From Lactobacillus sp. Sy-1 (GTDB lineage Bacteria; Bacillota; Bacilli; Lactobacillales; Lactobacillaceae): a DNA stretch of 64,000 bases. Position numbers and translations under genes: made by a program. Where the stretch lies: contig NZ_JACCIU010000002.1 of assembly GCF_019303535.1 (NCBI RefSeq), forward strand, positions 124,001 to 188,000. Direction: 5' to 3'. Positions 52,623 to 62,357 of this stretch are shown piece after piece (position 1 is the stretch's first letter; every line of letters begins with the position of its first letter). The notes under the pieces were generated by a model, which did no database searches, was not told the DNA's origin, and saw only the letters and a list, made by a program, of their open reading frames with translations.

Positions 52623-54755
52623 ATGGCTAGATTTTCTAATGACCCATTTGGTAATGATGGATTCGATGATATTTTCAATCAATTTTTTAACAATCATAAT
52701 ACTGGTGACGTTCAACGTCGCTACTCAGTGAATGGCCAGGAACTAACCCCTGAACAATTTGCTGAACTACAAAAAAATGGCCAGTTAAGTGGCCAACCAC
52801 AACAAGGTGAAAAGAATGCTAAGGGTGGCATTCTTGAAAAGTTAGGGCGTAACTTAACCCAAGAAGCCCGTGACAAGAAATTAGATCCAGTTATTGGACG
52901 TGAAAAAGAAATTCAAGAAACTGCTGAAGTCCTTTCTCGGCGGATTAAGAATAATCCAGTACTAGTTGGTGATGCTGGAGTTGGTAAGACTGCTGTTGTT
53001 GAAGGACTAGCCCAGGCAATCGTTAAGGGTGATGTTCCAGCAGCAATTAAGAACAAGGAAATTATTAGTATTGATATTTCTGGACTTGAAGCTGGAACTC
53101 AATACCGTGGTAGTTTTGAACAAAACATCCAAAATTTGATTAAGGAAGTTAAGGCCAAGGGTAATGTAATCCTATTCTTTGACGAAATTCATCAAATTCT
53201 AGGTGCTGGTAATACGGGTGACGAAAGTGGCTCTAAGGGGTTAGCTGACATTATCAAGCCTGCATTATCCCGTGGTGAAATTTCAATTATTGGAGCAACC
53301 ACTCAAGATGAATATAGAAATACAATTATGAAGGATGCTGCATTGGCTCGTCGTTTCAACGAAGTACAGGTAAAGGCTCCTTCAGATGAAATTACTTTCA
53401 GAATTTTGGAAGGAATTCGTCCATTATATGAAAAGCATCACAACGTCGAATTACCAGATAAGGTTTTAAAGGCTGCAATTGATTTTTCTGATCAATACAT
53501 CCCTCAAAGACACTTACCTGATAAGGCAATCGATTTAATTGATATGACTGCTGCTCACTTAGCTGCTCAACATCCAGTTGTTGATCAAAAGCAAATCGAA
53601 GCAGACATCAAGAAGGAAACCGATGCTAAGCAAGCTGCCGCAGATAAAGAAAACTACGAAGAAGCTTTAAAGCACCAAAACAAGATTGAATCCTTAAAGG
53701 CACAGTTAGACGACAGTAGTGATCAAAAGAAGGCTACTGCAACTGTTGATGACGTTGCTAAATCCGTTGAAAGATTAACTGGAATTCCGGTTGCTAAGAT
53801 GGGTTCTAGTGATATTGAACGGCTAAAGGGAATGGATTCTAGACTTCGTGGTAAGGTAATTGGTCAAGACGAAGCGGTTGAAGACGTTGCTCGGGCTATT
53901 CGTCGGAACCGGGCTGGATTTGATGAAGGAAATCGGCCAATTGGAAGTTTCTTATTCGTTGGGCCTACCGGTGTTGGTAAGACTGAGTTAGCAAAACAAT
54001 TAGCCCTCGATATGTTCGGTAACAAGAGTGCAATTGTCAGACTAGATATGTCTGAATATTCTGATGCTACTGCGGTTTCTAAGTTAATCGGAGCCAGTGC
54101 TGGATACGTTGGTTACAATGACACTAATAACACTTTAACTGAAAAAGTACGGAGAAATCCTTACTCAATCGTCTTACTAGATGAAATTGAAAAGGCTAAT
54201 CCACAAGTGCTAACCCTTTTACTTCAAGTGCTAGATGATGGTCGGTTAACTGATGCTCAAGGAAACACCGTTAACTTCAAGAATACCGTTATCATCGCAA
54301 CTTCAAATGCTGGGTTTGGAAATGAACAACTTACTGGTGACAAGAAGACTGATGACGACATTCTAAAGAAGTTAGCTCCATACTTCAGACCTGAGTTCTT
54401 GAATAGATTTAACGCCATTGTTGAATTTTCACACTTAACTAAGGAAGACTTAAAGCAAATTGTTAACTTAATGTTATCAGACGTTAATAAGACCTTAGCT
54501 AAGAAGGGAATGGACGTTCACGTAACCGAAGAAGCCAAGGATTTATTGATTGAACAAGGTTATGATGAAGCAATGGGTGCTCGTCCACTTCGGCGAGTGG
54601 TTGAACAACAAATCAGAGATAATATCACTGATTTCTACCTTGACCACACTGATGTTAAACACCTTCTTGCATCCGTTAAAGATGGTAAGTTAGTGATTAC
54701 TGAACGGACTGACGATGATAAAGCTACTGAATCATCAGAATCAGATCAAAAATAA
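52623..54755 (+). CDS. clpL: ClpL-type AAA+ unfoldase
   Basis: The 710-residue Hsp100 protein has two AAA+ modules, with Walker A GDAGVGKT near residue 120 and GPTGVGKT near 455. Between them lies a short coiled middle domain. The N terminus is Asn/Phe/Gly-rich ([11 protein letters not shown]) in place of the Clp-N repeat domain, which marks ClpL. ClpL protects lactic acid bacteria from heat and other stress, without needing ClpP. GAGG precedes ATG 52623. I see no CtsR or CIRCE element in front; the HTH gene upstream may be the regulator. Confidence 0.93.
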   Translation: MARFSNDPFGNDGFDDIFNQFFNNHNTGDVQRRYSVNGQELTPEQFAELQKNGQLSGQPQQGEKNAKGGILEKLGRNLTQEARDKKLDPVIGREKEIQETAEVLSRRIKNNPVLVGDAGVGKTAVVEGLAQAIVKGDVPAAIKNKEIISIDISGLEAGTQYRGSFEQNIQNLIKEVKAKGNVILFFDEIHQILGAGNTGDESGSKGLADIIKPALSRGEISIIGATTQDEYRNTIMKDAALARRFNEVQVKAPSDEITFRILEGIRPLYEKHHNVELPDKVLKAAIDFSDQYIPQRHLPDKAIDLIDMTAAHLAAQHPVVDQKQIEADIKKETDAKQAAADKENYEEALKHQNKIESLKAQLDDSSDQKKATATVDDVAKSVERLTGIPVAKMGSSDIERLKGMDSRLRGKVIGQDEAVEDVARAIRRNRAGFDEGNRPIGSFLFVGPTGVGKTELAKQLALDMFGNKSAIVRLDMSEYSDATAVSKLIGASAGYVGYNDTNNTLTEKVRRNPYSIVLLDEIEKANPQVLTLLLQVLDDGRLTDAQGNTVNFKNTVIIATSNAGFGNEQLTGDKKTDDDILKKLAPYFRPEFLNRFNAIVEFSHLTKEDLKQIVNLMLSDVNKTLAKKGMDVHVTEEAKDLLIEQGYDEAMGARPLRRVVEQQIRDNITDFYLDHTDVKHLLASVKDGKLVITERTDDDKATESSESDQK

Positions 54756-54773
54756 TTAGTTTAATAATTATCT

Positions 54774-54804
54774 AAGCATTGGTTGAATAACCAGTGCTTT
54801 TTTA
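54774..54804 (+). terminator. Terminator of clpL
   Basis: AAGCATTGGTT pairs with AACCAGTGCTT around GAAT, then six Ts. Confidence 0.88.
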
Positions 54805-54855
54805 TTACATAAAGATTATAATTATAACTACATTTTAATAAAAGAGGTTAGTAAT

Positions 54856-55398
54856 TTGAAAATTCATACCCTTGGTCCCGAGACAACGGATAGTTATAGC
54901 GCCTACCAATATGCGAAAATTCATTTTCCAATTATTAAGGACTATCAACTTGTCCTCCACCCATCGTTTCAGGATATCTATTCCAAAATTGCCCGGTATC
55001 ATGGTGATTTATTTTTAGTCCCGGTTGCCTATCGAAATTCAGATGGAACGAATTGGACGGACTACAATTTAATTTACGGTCAGCAACTATCAATTATTAA
55101 TTGTTTTAACCATCCCTTAAAGCAGATGGCTTTGGTTGAAAACCAATCTGTAAATAACGGGCGGGCAATTATTCATCCATCGACGATTGGAATCTTGAAT
55201 CGGGAGTTACCTAGTGTTAATAAGGATCAGATTAACTTTGTTACTAGTAAGCCGTTAGCACTAAGTACGTTTTTGCAGGCTGATTACCAGTACGCAATTT
55301 TCAGTTATCCGGACTTTAAACCATATGACAATGATAACTATCGGACGTTAAAACTGATTGTCCCTCAAATGATTTGGTGTCTATACCAGATTAAATAG
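54856..55398 (+). CDS. Stand-alone prephenate-dehydratase-like domain
   Basis: The 180-residue protein opens KIHTLGPETTDSYSAYQYA, like the LGPxGTxS start of prephenate dehydratases, and keeps the length of a two-lobed PDT domain. It has no ACT regulatory domain, and the catalytic T-R-F region is not recognisable (NFVTSKPLAL is at that place). It is therefore doubtful as a true dehydratase and may be a divergent relative, as BacA is. It starts with TTG after AGAGG. It is a single gene. Confidence 0.6.
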   Translation: MKIHTLGPETTDSYSAYQYAKIHFPIIKDYQLVLHPSFQDIYSKIARYHGDLFLVPVAYRNSDGTNWTDYNLIYGQQLSIINCFNHPLKQMALVENQSVNNGRAIIHPSTIGILNRELPSVNKDQINFVTSKPLALSTFLQADYQYAIFSYPDFKPYDNDNYRTLKLIVPQMIWCLYQIK

Positions 55399-55474
55399 TT
55401 CCTTTTTTTGAATTAATACTTTTTATATAATAAAATATAGATAAATTGATTTACTATTAAGGAGATTAAATTAG

Positions 55475-55990
55475 ATGATTAAATTAAAACGATTATTGTT
55501 ACCAGCGCTAGCGGTTACTTTACTCGGCGGGGTTATTACGCCATCCGCAAACGCTAAAACGACTGTTCATCAGGGAGCCCCAAAGGCCCTTAGGGGAACT
55601 TGGATCACTAAAATGAAGGAATTAAAGAAGACGTTACGGGTCAAAGATTCACTTTATCAAAGATCAATTTGGTATGTTGGGTCTAAATCAACTGATGAAT
55701 CAGGATTGTTTTATAAGACTAAGACTAAGCCAGCTAGCATGTTTAACGCTGAGGGTGGTAGCGGCGTTAACAGCGGGCTGAATTATACTAAGCAGGGGAA
55801 TACTTACTACTTAAATTCAAAGGGTGGTAAAAATTACTTCCATTATAAAGCTAAGCTAGTTAATAACCATAAAATTAAGTTATACTTTAGCTCTGAAAAG
55901 AAGGCTACTAAGTGGCAATACATGGATGAATATTACAAGCAGTCTGATAAACTTGTTCACTTCACGACCAAGACTAAAATTAAATACTAA
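55475..55990 (+). CDS. Secreted protein, unknown function
   Basis: The 171-residue protein has a Sec signal (MIKLKRLLLPALAVTLLGGV, cut near ANA) and a mature, basic, beta-rich domain: ALRGTWITKM, then alternating Lys, Tyr and Ser strands ending FTTKTKIKY. The GTW opening and strand pattern suggest a small lipocalin-like barrel, but this is a guess. AAGGAG precedes the start. It ends at a terminator. Confidence 0.7.
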   Translation: MIKLKRLLLPALAVTLLGGVITPSANAKTTVHQGAPKALRGTWITKMKELKKTLRVKDSLYQRSIWYVGSKSTDESGLFYKTKTKPASMFNAEGGSGVNSGLNYTKQGNTYYLNSKGGKNYFHYKAKLVNNHKIKLYFSSEKKATKWQYMDEYYKQSDKLVHFTTKTKIKY

Positions 55991-55992
55991 CC

Positions 55993-56030
55993 AAAAAAAT
56001 TCTGGCTCGAACGTTGAACCAGAATTTTTT
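55993..56030 (+). terminator. Terminator of the secreted-protein gene
   Basis: AAAAAAATTCTGG pairs with CCAGAATTTTTT; inner TCGA and TTGA add to the stem. Confidence 0.88.
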
Positions 56031-56105
56031 AATGCAATTGTAAAAACAAAATCCATTAACCAATGTATAATAGATTTTATATGTTTTTTATTTGGAGATG
56101 GAATC

Positions 56106-57155
56106 ATGATTTACATAAGACGCTTTTCAATCATGTTAGCACTGATGGGACTATTTATAATGGCCACCGGAAGTCACGTGAATGCAATGAAAACAGTTAA
56201 CCAAAAACAACCTGCCATTACGAAGTGGGGGGCTGTTAAGATGGTTTACAACAAAAATATTATGCGTAAAAACCCTAAAAACTATTCCGTTGGGAATTAC
56301 CCTGGCTCAGGCCGAATTAATCGAATGCGAGTTACATCCGGGGCGAAGCACGTTAAGTTTCAGACGGCGTACTTTTTATCACATAACACGTCAGCTAACT
56401 GGGCAGCTCCCCAGAGTGCTGCAAGGGTGGGCCGCTACGTTTACGTGATGTATAACTATAATGCTAAGTTCAAGGATAACCGTGATTTTATCGTGCGCTA
56501 CGATACCCATAAAATTAAAAACTACGGCATTCCGCTTCACCATAAGGACACGAAGGTCGATGGTGTAAAAGTGGGTCCGGTTTTTAATGGTGGGCATGGC
56601 CAATCCCTTGCTTATAATCCAAAGAACAAACAACTCTGGTTTTTGAATATGGGTCGTGGATCTTACTACCATGTCAAGGCGGAGCGGGTATCGATAAAAA
56701 CATTGCGCCCTAATTACCAGGTTCGTTTTAAGTTATCATTTAATAGTAGCTTGATGGATAACGTTTTGGCATTTGATAAACACGGGCGGGCATACACCTA
56801 CGTAAGAAGTGGTGGTGGAAGTGTTAAACAGGGAGCCTATAAAATTTACTATGGATCCATTTCAACTAAGGGGGTTCATTTTAATCTAGCGCGGCGGGCC
56901 ATTCGACATGCTGCCGGCCCAATTCCACAGGGCATGGGCTACAACCCTAAAAACAATCGACTCTACTTCGTTTCAGACGGCAGTATCTTATCAATCCCTG
57001 CGAATAAGGTAAACACCTTAAAACGACGTGATATTAAGTATGTGCACGTCAAGACTAATCGTGAATTTGAAGGAATTACATTTGATAAGCATGGACACGG
57101 TTTATTGTTAGTATTGCGCCCTGCTGAGTTAATGCGAATAACAGGTAATTTCTAA
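56106..57155 (+). CDS. Secreted protein with beta-propeller-like repeats
   Basis: The 349-residue protein has a Sec signal (MIYIRRFSIMLALMGLFIMA, cut near VNA). After it come recurring units in which a Tyr/Asn stretch is followed by a hydrophobic strand: SLAYNPKNKQLWFLNMGRG, GMGYNPKNNRLYFVSDGS, LAFDKHGRAYTYV, ITFDKHGHGLLLVL. Such NPKNxxLYF/FDKHG units look like propeller blades. Pairs such as YNPKN occur twice and DKHG twice. ATG 56106 has TGGAG before it; the longer frame would start inside the previous terminator. The ligand is unknown. Confidence 0.72.
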   Translation: MIYIRRFSIMLALMGLFIMATGSHVNAMKTVNQKQPAITKWGAVKMVYNKNIMRKNPKNYSVGNYPGSGRINRMRVTSGAKHVKFQTAYFLSHNTSANWAAPQSAARVGRYVYVMYNYNAKFKDNRDFIVRYDTHKIKNYGIPLHHKDTKVDGVKVGPVFNGGHGQSLAYNPKNKQLWFLNMGRGSYYHVKAERVSIKTLRPNYQVRFKLSFNSSLMDNVLAFDKHGRAYTYVRSGGGSVKQGAYKIYYGSISTKGVHFNLARRAIRHAAGPIPQGMGYNPKNNRLYFVSDGSILSIPANKVNTLKRRDIKYVHVKTNREFEGITFDKHGHGLLLVLRPAELMRITGNF

Positions 57156-57607
57156 TCAGTTTGATTTTTAAAGAGATTTGAAATCGTTAAAATTAAATTA
57201 ACGGCGTCAACAAATGAAGTTAGTTTAATAAAATCAACCCCTGGGAGGCCATCTGCAGACTGAACTAGGTACAGATTCTCTGGAATTAATGCGGTTGGAT
57301 CCATTGCTTCAGCTAGTTGATGGCTTCGTTTTACGTACTCACTTCGTTGTTGATGGTATAAGTTGGTAAAAAAAGGATCGTTATTAAAGAGGGTGAAGTG
57401 AATATTATTGACATTGTTTTCCTGCCGTTCCGCAATCAAGGTCATCTGAACCGAAAAGCGGTCTAACTTATGAACCAGGTTAATTTTAATTTGAGGGTTA
57501 TCTGACTTAGGATCAATTTCAATTGATTCGGTTTTTAGGAGGCTGAACCGGGTTGTCATTTCTCTTTCCACGGTTTTAGCCATTTCATATCCAGTGATTT
57601 GATTCAT
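57152..57607 (-). CDS. Hypothetical soluble protein
   Basis: The 151-residue protein has no signal or membrane segment. It appears as alternating strands and helices: MAKTVEREMTTRFSLLKTE, then IKINLVHKLDRFSVQMTLI. It overlaps the end of the propeller-like gene by 4 bp on the opposite strand. AGGAGG precedes the start. I do not recognise it. Confidence 0.65.
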   Translation of the reverse strand: MNQITGYEMAKTVEREMTTRFSLLKTESIEIDPKSDNPQIKINLVHKLDRFSVQMTLIAERQENNVNNIHFTLFNNDPFFTNLYHQQRSEYVKRSHQLAEAMDPTALIPENLYLVQSADGLPGVDFIKLTSFVDAVNLILTISNLFKNQTD

Positions 57608-57789
57608 TATAAATTCCTCCTGATGGTTTAGGTTAAATAATATTGATATTATCCTGATTAAAGCATTATAATTACTAATGTAACGCTAATGGGGGATAAT
57701 TACATATGATTATTAATTGAAACTGCTTAATTATTGAAACCTCCTTCATTTTTAGTTACAGTAATTTTGCGGATGAAGGGTGATACTAA

Positions 57790-58386
57790 ATGAAGAGTAA
57801 AAAGTGTCCAGAGTGTGGAACGCCAGTTACAGCTAACGACACGGTTTGCCCTAACTGTGGTTTTAGTTTCAGGGCGGTAAATGCAATTGGAGCAGGCGGC
57901 ATTCCAACTGGTAATAACGGATATAATTTAAACGTCAAGCTACCAGAAATTATTTCAAGTAGTTTGAACGAAGATATTCAAGTCAATCAAATTACCACCT
58001 ATAAAAAATCGATGGGTTTTTCTGATCGAACTGATAACATTGTGTTTGCACAAAACTATAATAAAAAGCAGCCCCTAGCCTTAATTTGGGATTTACTGGT
58101 TGCTAAATCTTATATTTTATCCTTCGAGAAGGATGGAATCCTGTTTATCGGGATTGGTGCTTCTGGCCAACTAACTGGTAAAAATGCGTACCTTGCTGAT
58201 CTAGAGATTAAAGAATTTGATTTTCGGTATGGATTTGGTAAACGGGTCCTCACGATTCGTTCCACCAGGGGCTTGATTAAGCTGACCTGTCCACTAACTA
58301 TCAAACAAAATACATTTCAAAAGCGCAACCTTACTAATATTGGTGAGTTGACTGATCAATATAATGTTTGGATCGACCAAAAATAA
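57790..58386 (+). CDS. Zinc-ribbon protein with PH-like C-terminal domain
   Basis: The 198-residue protein begins with a zinc ribbon: CPECGTPVTANDTVCPNCGF supplies four cysteines (C6, C9, C21, C24). After a Gly/Asn linker comes a beta-rich domain (about 95-190) containing SYILSFEKDGILFIGIG and KRVLTIRSTRGLIKLTCPL, which could be a PH-like fold. There is no membrane segment. It is a single gene. Function unknown; such proteins often act as adaptors. Confidence 0.7.
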   Translation: MKSKKCPECGTPVTANDTVCPNCGFSFRAVNAIGAGGIPTGNNGYNLNVKLPEIISSSLNEDIQVNQITTYKKSMGFSDRTDNIVFAQNYNKKQPLALIWDLLVAKSYILSFEKDGILFIGIGASGQLTGKNAYLADLEIKEFDFRYGFGKRVLTIRSTRGLIKLTCPLTIKQNTFQKRNLTNIGELTDQYNVWIDQK

Positions 58387-58420
58387 TAGGATGCTAATTA
58401 GTTAGCACCCTATTATTTTT
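58381..58420. terminator. Bidirectional terminator
   Basis: AAATAATAGG-TGCTAA pairs with TTAGCA--CTATTATTTTT. It serves the zinc-ribbon gene and the convergent oxidase gene. Confidence 0.85.
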
Positions 58421-59819
58421 AGTTAATTTTCCGTTTAGGATTTAGAATGTGCATTGGGTCTAGCAATGATTTAATTTGTTGTTGAAGATAATCAACTTCA
58501 CCGCCAAGTTGACGATTGGACCATTCATTTTTTAGTAAACCAACTGAGTATTCACCAGTAATAGTTCCGTTTAGTTCAATTGTCTTACGGTAAAGTTGCT
58601 CAACGGCTTCAATGACGTTAGCTGGAATATCCTTAGCATCCTTTGGCCAACCAATGACCGGATGGACAGTTCCATCTCCAGCGTATGCTGCCGTAAAGAG
58701 ATCGACTGAAAGGCGCTGCTTTAGTTGGTCGGCAAATTGCATGAGGGTGGTAAATTTGCTCAACGGTACTGTTAAATCAGACATAAAGAATTGGCTCTGC
58801 TTATCGGAGTAAATTGCTGGAAACATTGCAAGTGCTAGTCCAGCAATCGCTTTTACTTCGTCCGGGTCGGAACTAAGTTTAACTTTGGCCCCGTTTAATT
58901 GCTTGAAGATGTCTGAAATGGCGTCAAATGCCTGGTCATTACTCCCAGTTACTTTAACGATTAGCATTGCCTGGCCAGCTTCATGGTAGTCAGTGTGGTT
59001 AAGGTTATCCATTGCAGTTAGGATGTTAACATCGTAAGCCTGCATTAGGGATGGATAAATTCCGGAATTGCGAATTCTAGTTGCGGCTTGGTTCAAGGTA
59101 TCTAAATCCTTAAATACGGCAGCTCCAGCAATTGTTTTTCCTAGTGGAATTGGGAATAGCTTTACTGTGATTTCAGTAACGATTCCAAGGGTTCCTTCTG
59201 AACCGACGAACAAATGGGTTAAGTCATACCCAAATGAGTTTTTATAGGTATCAGATCCGACGTGAATCTCCCTGCCGTCAGCAAGGATAACGGTAAGAGC
59301 AAGGACAGAATCCTTAGTAGTACCAAAGCGCAGGGCGCTCGCACCGCCAGCATTGGTGTTGGTGTTGCCACCAATGGATGAAAAAGTTCTCGAACCTGGA
59401 TCGGGGGCGTATAGCATGCCAACCTTATCGGCCGCCTGATTTAATTGATTATTAATGACCCCCGGTTGAACTACCGCTAGTTGATCGTCAGGATCGACCT
59501 TGATGATTTGATTCATTTTTTCAGTTGAAATCATGATGCCCCGGTCGATGGCGTTAGAACCTGAAACCAGGCTTGATCCAGTCGTTTTAGGAATAACGGG
59601 CAGGTGGTATTTTCTAGCCACCGCTAAAACTGCCTTAACATCCGCTGCATTAGTGACACTTACTAATGCAGTGAGCTGTGCATTACTTTGGACCAATCCG
59701 TCTGAGTCACTAACCAGTTTAGCCAACGCTGCTTGGTCCGTTGTAATATCGGCGTTAGGAGCCCCTGATTTTAAATCGGTAATTACATCTTGGTTTGAAA
59801 AAGCATTAAAAATAGTCAT
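58419..59819 (-). CDS. FAD-binding oxidase, GlcD/D-lactate dehydrogenase type
   Basis: The 466-residue protein has a PCMH-type FAD domain (VIPKTTGSSLVSGSNAIDRG, YAPDPGSRTFSSIGGNTNTNAGG, VGSEGTLGIVTEITVKLFP) and a C-terminal substrate domain (AGDGTVHPVIGW, with metal-site histidine; DPMHILNPKRK). It should oxidise a D-2-hydroxy acid such as D-lactate or glycolate. The Fe-S partners GlcE/GlcF are not nearby, so the electron acceptor is unclear. It is a single gene. Confidence 0.9.
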   Translation of the reverse strand: MTIFNAFSNQDVITDLKSGAPNADITTDQAALAKLVSDSDGLVQSNAQLTALVSVTNAADVKAVLAVARKYHLPVIPKTTGSSLVSGSNAIDRGIMISTEKMNQIIKVDPDDQLAVVQPGVINNQLNQAADKVGMLYAPDPGSRTFSSIGGNTNTNAGGASALRFGTTKDSVLALTVILADGREIHVGSDTYKNSFGYDLTHLFVGSEGTLGIVTEITVKLFPIPLGKTIAGAAVFKDLDTLNQAATRIRNSGIYPSLMQAYDVNILTAMDNLNHTDYHEAGQAMLIVKVTGSNDQAFDAISDIFKQLNGAKVKLSSDPDEVKAIAGLALAMFPAIYSDKQSQFFMSDLTVPLSKFTTLMQFADQLKQRLSVDLFTAAYAGDGTVHPVIGWPKDAKDIPANVIEAVEQLYRKTIELNGTITGEYSVGLLKNEWSNRQLGGEVDYLQQQIKSLLDPMHILNPKRKIN

Positions 59820-59977
59820 TGTTTACCTCCTGGTTAAGTCTAATTGTACTTTAATTTTAACTGTTTTTTGATTTTGTACAATCAATATGCTCAGAAGAGA
59901 AGTTATTAATTGTAAGGATTGGCTATCTGTTATAAAATTTAGCTAATTGTTTTATACATAAAAGGTTGGTGAAATGA

Positions 59978-61339
59978 ATGTTTAATGAAATTGGGAATGC
60001 AATTATTAAAAATCGGTTAGTCGGCAAGGCTGCTAAAATTGGCACTGGAATCGAGGTTGAACGGGACCGAATTGATGAGTCAGGACACCTTAGTACGCAA
60101 CCATATCCACACGATATTGGGAATGAGGCCACTAATCCCTGGATTACCAATGACTTTTTGGAGACAATGTCGGAAGTGGTCACGCCTCCCGCAAAAAATG
60201 ACTTAGATACGCTGCACTATTCATATGCAATTACGTTGACGCTGAGAAAGGCATTGGCTAAAAATGAAATGCTATGGCCGCTATCAATGCCACCAGTACT
60301 GCCGAAGGTGAAAGATGAGTCCTTATTAGCAAAGGCGAGCCCTAAAAAGCGGAAGTATATTGAGGGGCTCTACCATCGTTATGGGGTCTCCAGACAAACG
60401 CCTAGTGGGGTTCACATTAACGTTAGCATTGATGATGAAATCATTGCCTTTTTATTGGAGCACTTTGGGACCCGATTTAAACGTAGCGTGGATGTTCAAA
60501 ATTACGTTTATCCGATTGTTGCGCAGGGCTTCATTAAGTACCGTTGGTTACTGACCTACTTATTCGGGGCTAGTCCTGTGGCTCAAGCTAACTACTTTAA
60601 ACCCGGGGAAGGACCAACCCATCCGGTGCGGAGCATTCGACAGAGTAGCTACGGCTATCCCACTTCATTTGCGGTGGATTATTCCAGCGTGGAAAAGTAT
60701 GCCGAAAAAATTATGAATGCCGTTAAAGATGGTAAAATCATGTCGATTGCTGAATTTTACGGTGCGGTACGGTTCAAGGGCAGTAAGGATTTAAACGAAC
60801 TTAAAGAAAAGGGAATTAAGTACATTGAACTCAGAATGTTTGATCTGGATCCGACTGCTGATGTTGCGTTGAAGACTACCACCTTAAGATTTGTGCGACT
60901 ATTGATGCTCTACTTTGTCATGGTAGGATCCACTAGCACTGATGACGTTACAGCGGAGCTTGCTACGGCTCAGCAGATGAACGAAGAGGTCGCGGTTGAA
61001 AATCCAACTGACAAGTGTAAATATGAATCAGAAGCCCGCGAATTTACAGCCAGATTGCGTGAATTTGTTAATTACTTGGAGCTGGGACCAGAATACCTTG
61101 AGGTGTTAAATGATGTTGAAGATAAGGTTAATAACCCCAATTTAACGCTTAGTGGATACCTAGTATCCCAGATTAAAGATGGTTCATTATTAGACTTTGG
61201 GATTGCAAAGGCTAAGCAATATCAATCCGATGGCCTAGAATCTAAGTACCAATTTAATGGTTTTAAGGGAACTGATGGCAATATCAGTGCGGAACAATTA
61301 AAACAGGGATTATTTGATGGAAATTGGCAACCTAAATAA
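59978..61339 (+). CDS. gshA: Glutamate-cysteine ligase
   Basis: The 453-residue protein matches the GshA part of bacterial gamma-glutamylcysteine synthetases: TGIEVERDRIDESGHLS at the N terminus, PSGVHINVSIDDEI, IKYIELRMFDLDPTADV. It makes gamma-glutamylcysteine from glutamate and cysteine with ATP. No ATP-grasp GshB domain is fused and none lies within 2.5 kb, so this gene alone would not give glutathione. AAAGG precedes the start. A convergent terminator follows. Confidence 0.9.
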   Translation: MFNEIGNAIIKNRLVGKAAKIGTGIEVERDRIDESGHLSTQPYPHDIGNEATNPWITNDFLETMSEVVTPPAKNDLDTLHYSYAITLTLRKALAKNEMLWPLSMPPVLPKVKDESLLAKASPKKRKYIEGLYHRYGVSRQTPSGVHINVSIDDEIIAFLLEHFGTRFKRSVDVQNYVYPIVAQGFIKYRWLLTYLFGASPVAQANYFKPGEGPTHPVRSIRQSSYGYPTSFAVDYSSVEKYAEKIMNAVKDGKIMSIAEFYGAVRFKGSKDLNELKEKGIKYIELRMFDLDPTADVALKTTTLRFVRLLMLYFVMVGSTSTDDVTAELATAQQMNEEVAVENPTDKCKYESEAREFTARLREFVNYLELGPEYLEVLNDVEDKVNNPNLTLSGYLVSQIKDGSLLDFGIAKAKQYQSDGLESKYQFNGFKGTDGNISAEQLKQGLFDGNWQPK

Positions 61340-61390
61340 AAAAGAATTCCATTATTTACTTAATTAAGTAAGTAACGGAATTCTTTTTTA
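61338..61390. terminator. Bidirectional terminator
   Basis: AAAAAAGAATTCC pairs with GGAATTCTTTTTT, and an inner TTACTTAATTAAGTAA palindrome lengthens the stem. It separates convergent gshA and the AEC transporter gene. Confidence 0.88.
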
Positions 61391-62311
61391 GATTCCTCTA
61401 ATTAACATAATTGCTGCTAATGTAAAGATTGAAATAACGGTTGAAAAGAAGAGGGTTGAAACCATTTCCTTTTCAGCAACATGGTATTGATTAGCAAAAG
61501 TGGTAATGATTGCGGCACTAGGAATTCCAGTAGTAACTAAGATTTGGGTCATTACTGGTTGACTAGTGTGTGTCAAAGTCATTATTATGAACATAATAAC
61601 TGGCACAATAATCAACTTTAGAAATACGTTAATACCAACATTGAACGAAATACTTGGCTTGAGCCGTTCTAGGATAATTCCAGATGAGAATAACGCTAAA
61701 CCACTGGTTGCTCCACCAATAACGGTAAAGTTTCTAACCCAAATAAGGTCAAGGTTGAAGCCCATAAATACCAGGATGGAAGCAATGATTGGGGCAAACA
61801 CCACCGGCTTTTTAAAAGCGGCGACAAAGTGTTTTAAATATGAAGAGTTACCATTTTGATCCATTGAAATTAAGATGATCGTAAGGGGCATTTGGAAAAG
61901 GTTTAAAATGATGCCCCCAAATGAAATAATGAGGGCACTTTCCTTTGGAAAAACTGTCCCTAGGATAATTGGACCCACGTAAACAATTGAAGGTCCATTA
62001 ATTGCCAGTGCTCGAATTCCTGCGATACTAATTGGTCTTCTAAGGATGAAGTGTGAGATGAAGAAGGTAATTAGATAACCACCAATCATGGCAACCATTA
62101 CCCAAAATCCGACTGATAAATTATCAATAATCGTAGCGCTCTTGATTGACATGATACTTCCGAATAAACTAAAGGGTAATGCAAAATTTAACACAAATGC
62201 ATTAAATCGGGATGCATCGTTTAAATCAAAGCGTTTCCGATACGAAGAATAATAACCAACTAGTAACGTGACAATAATGGGGCATAGTGCACCAACTACT
62301 TTTATGAACAT
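61388..62311 (-). CDS. AEC-family transporter
   Basis: The 307-residue membrane protein has about ten helices and AEC (auxin efflux carrier/malate permease) features: FNAFVLNFALPFSLFGSIM in the first half and the TGIPSAAIITTFANQY segment in the last. In lactic acid bacteria, members carry malate or other organic acids. The ketopantoate-reductase-family gene lies 46 bp upstream on the same strand, so the two may be one operon, with transport of a related keto or hydroxy acid (inference). Confidence 0.88.
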   Translation of the reverse strand: MFIKVVGALCPIIVTLLVGYYSSYRKRFDLNDASRFNAFVLNFALPFSLFGSIMSIKSATIIDNLSVGFWVMVAMIGGYLITFFISHFILRRPISIAGIRALAINGPSIVYVGPIILGTVFPKESALIISFGGIILNLFQMPLTIILISMDQNGNSSYLKHFVAAFKKPVVFAPIIASILVFMGFNLDLIWVRNFTVIGGATSGLALFSSGIILERLKPSISFNVGINVFLKLIIVPVIMFIIMTLTHTSQPVMTQILVTTGIPSAAIITTFANQYHVAEKEMVSTLFFSTVISIFTLAAIMLIRGI

Positions 62312-62357
62312 AATAATTTCCTCCCGTGTCGAACATTAGATTTTTCAGAATCAATAA

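Noticed and set aside
59923-60183. Antisense ORF opposite the gshA start
   Set aside because: It lies opposite conserved gshA sequence and encodes no recognisable product.
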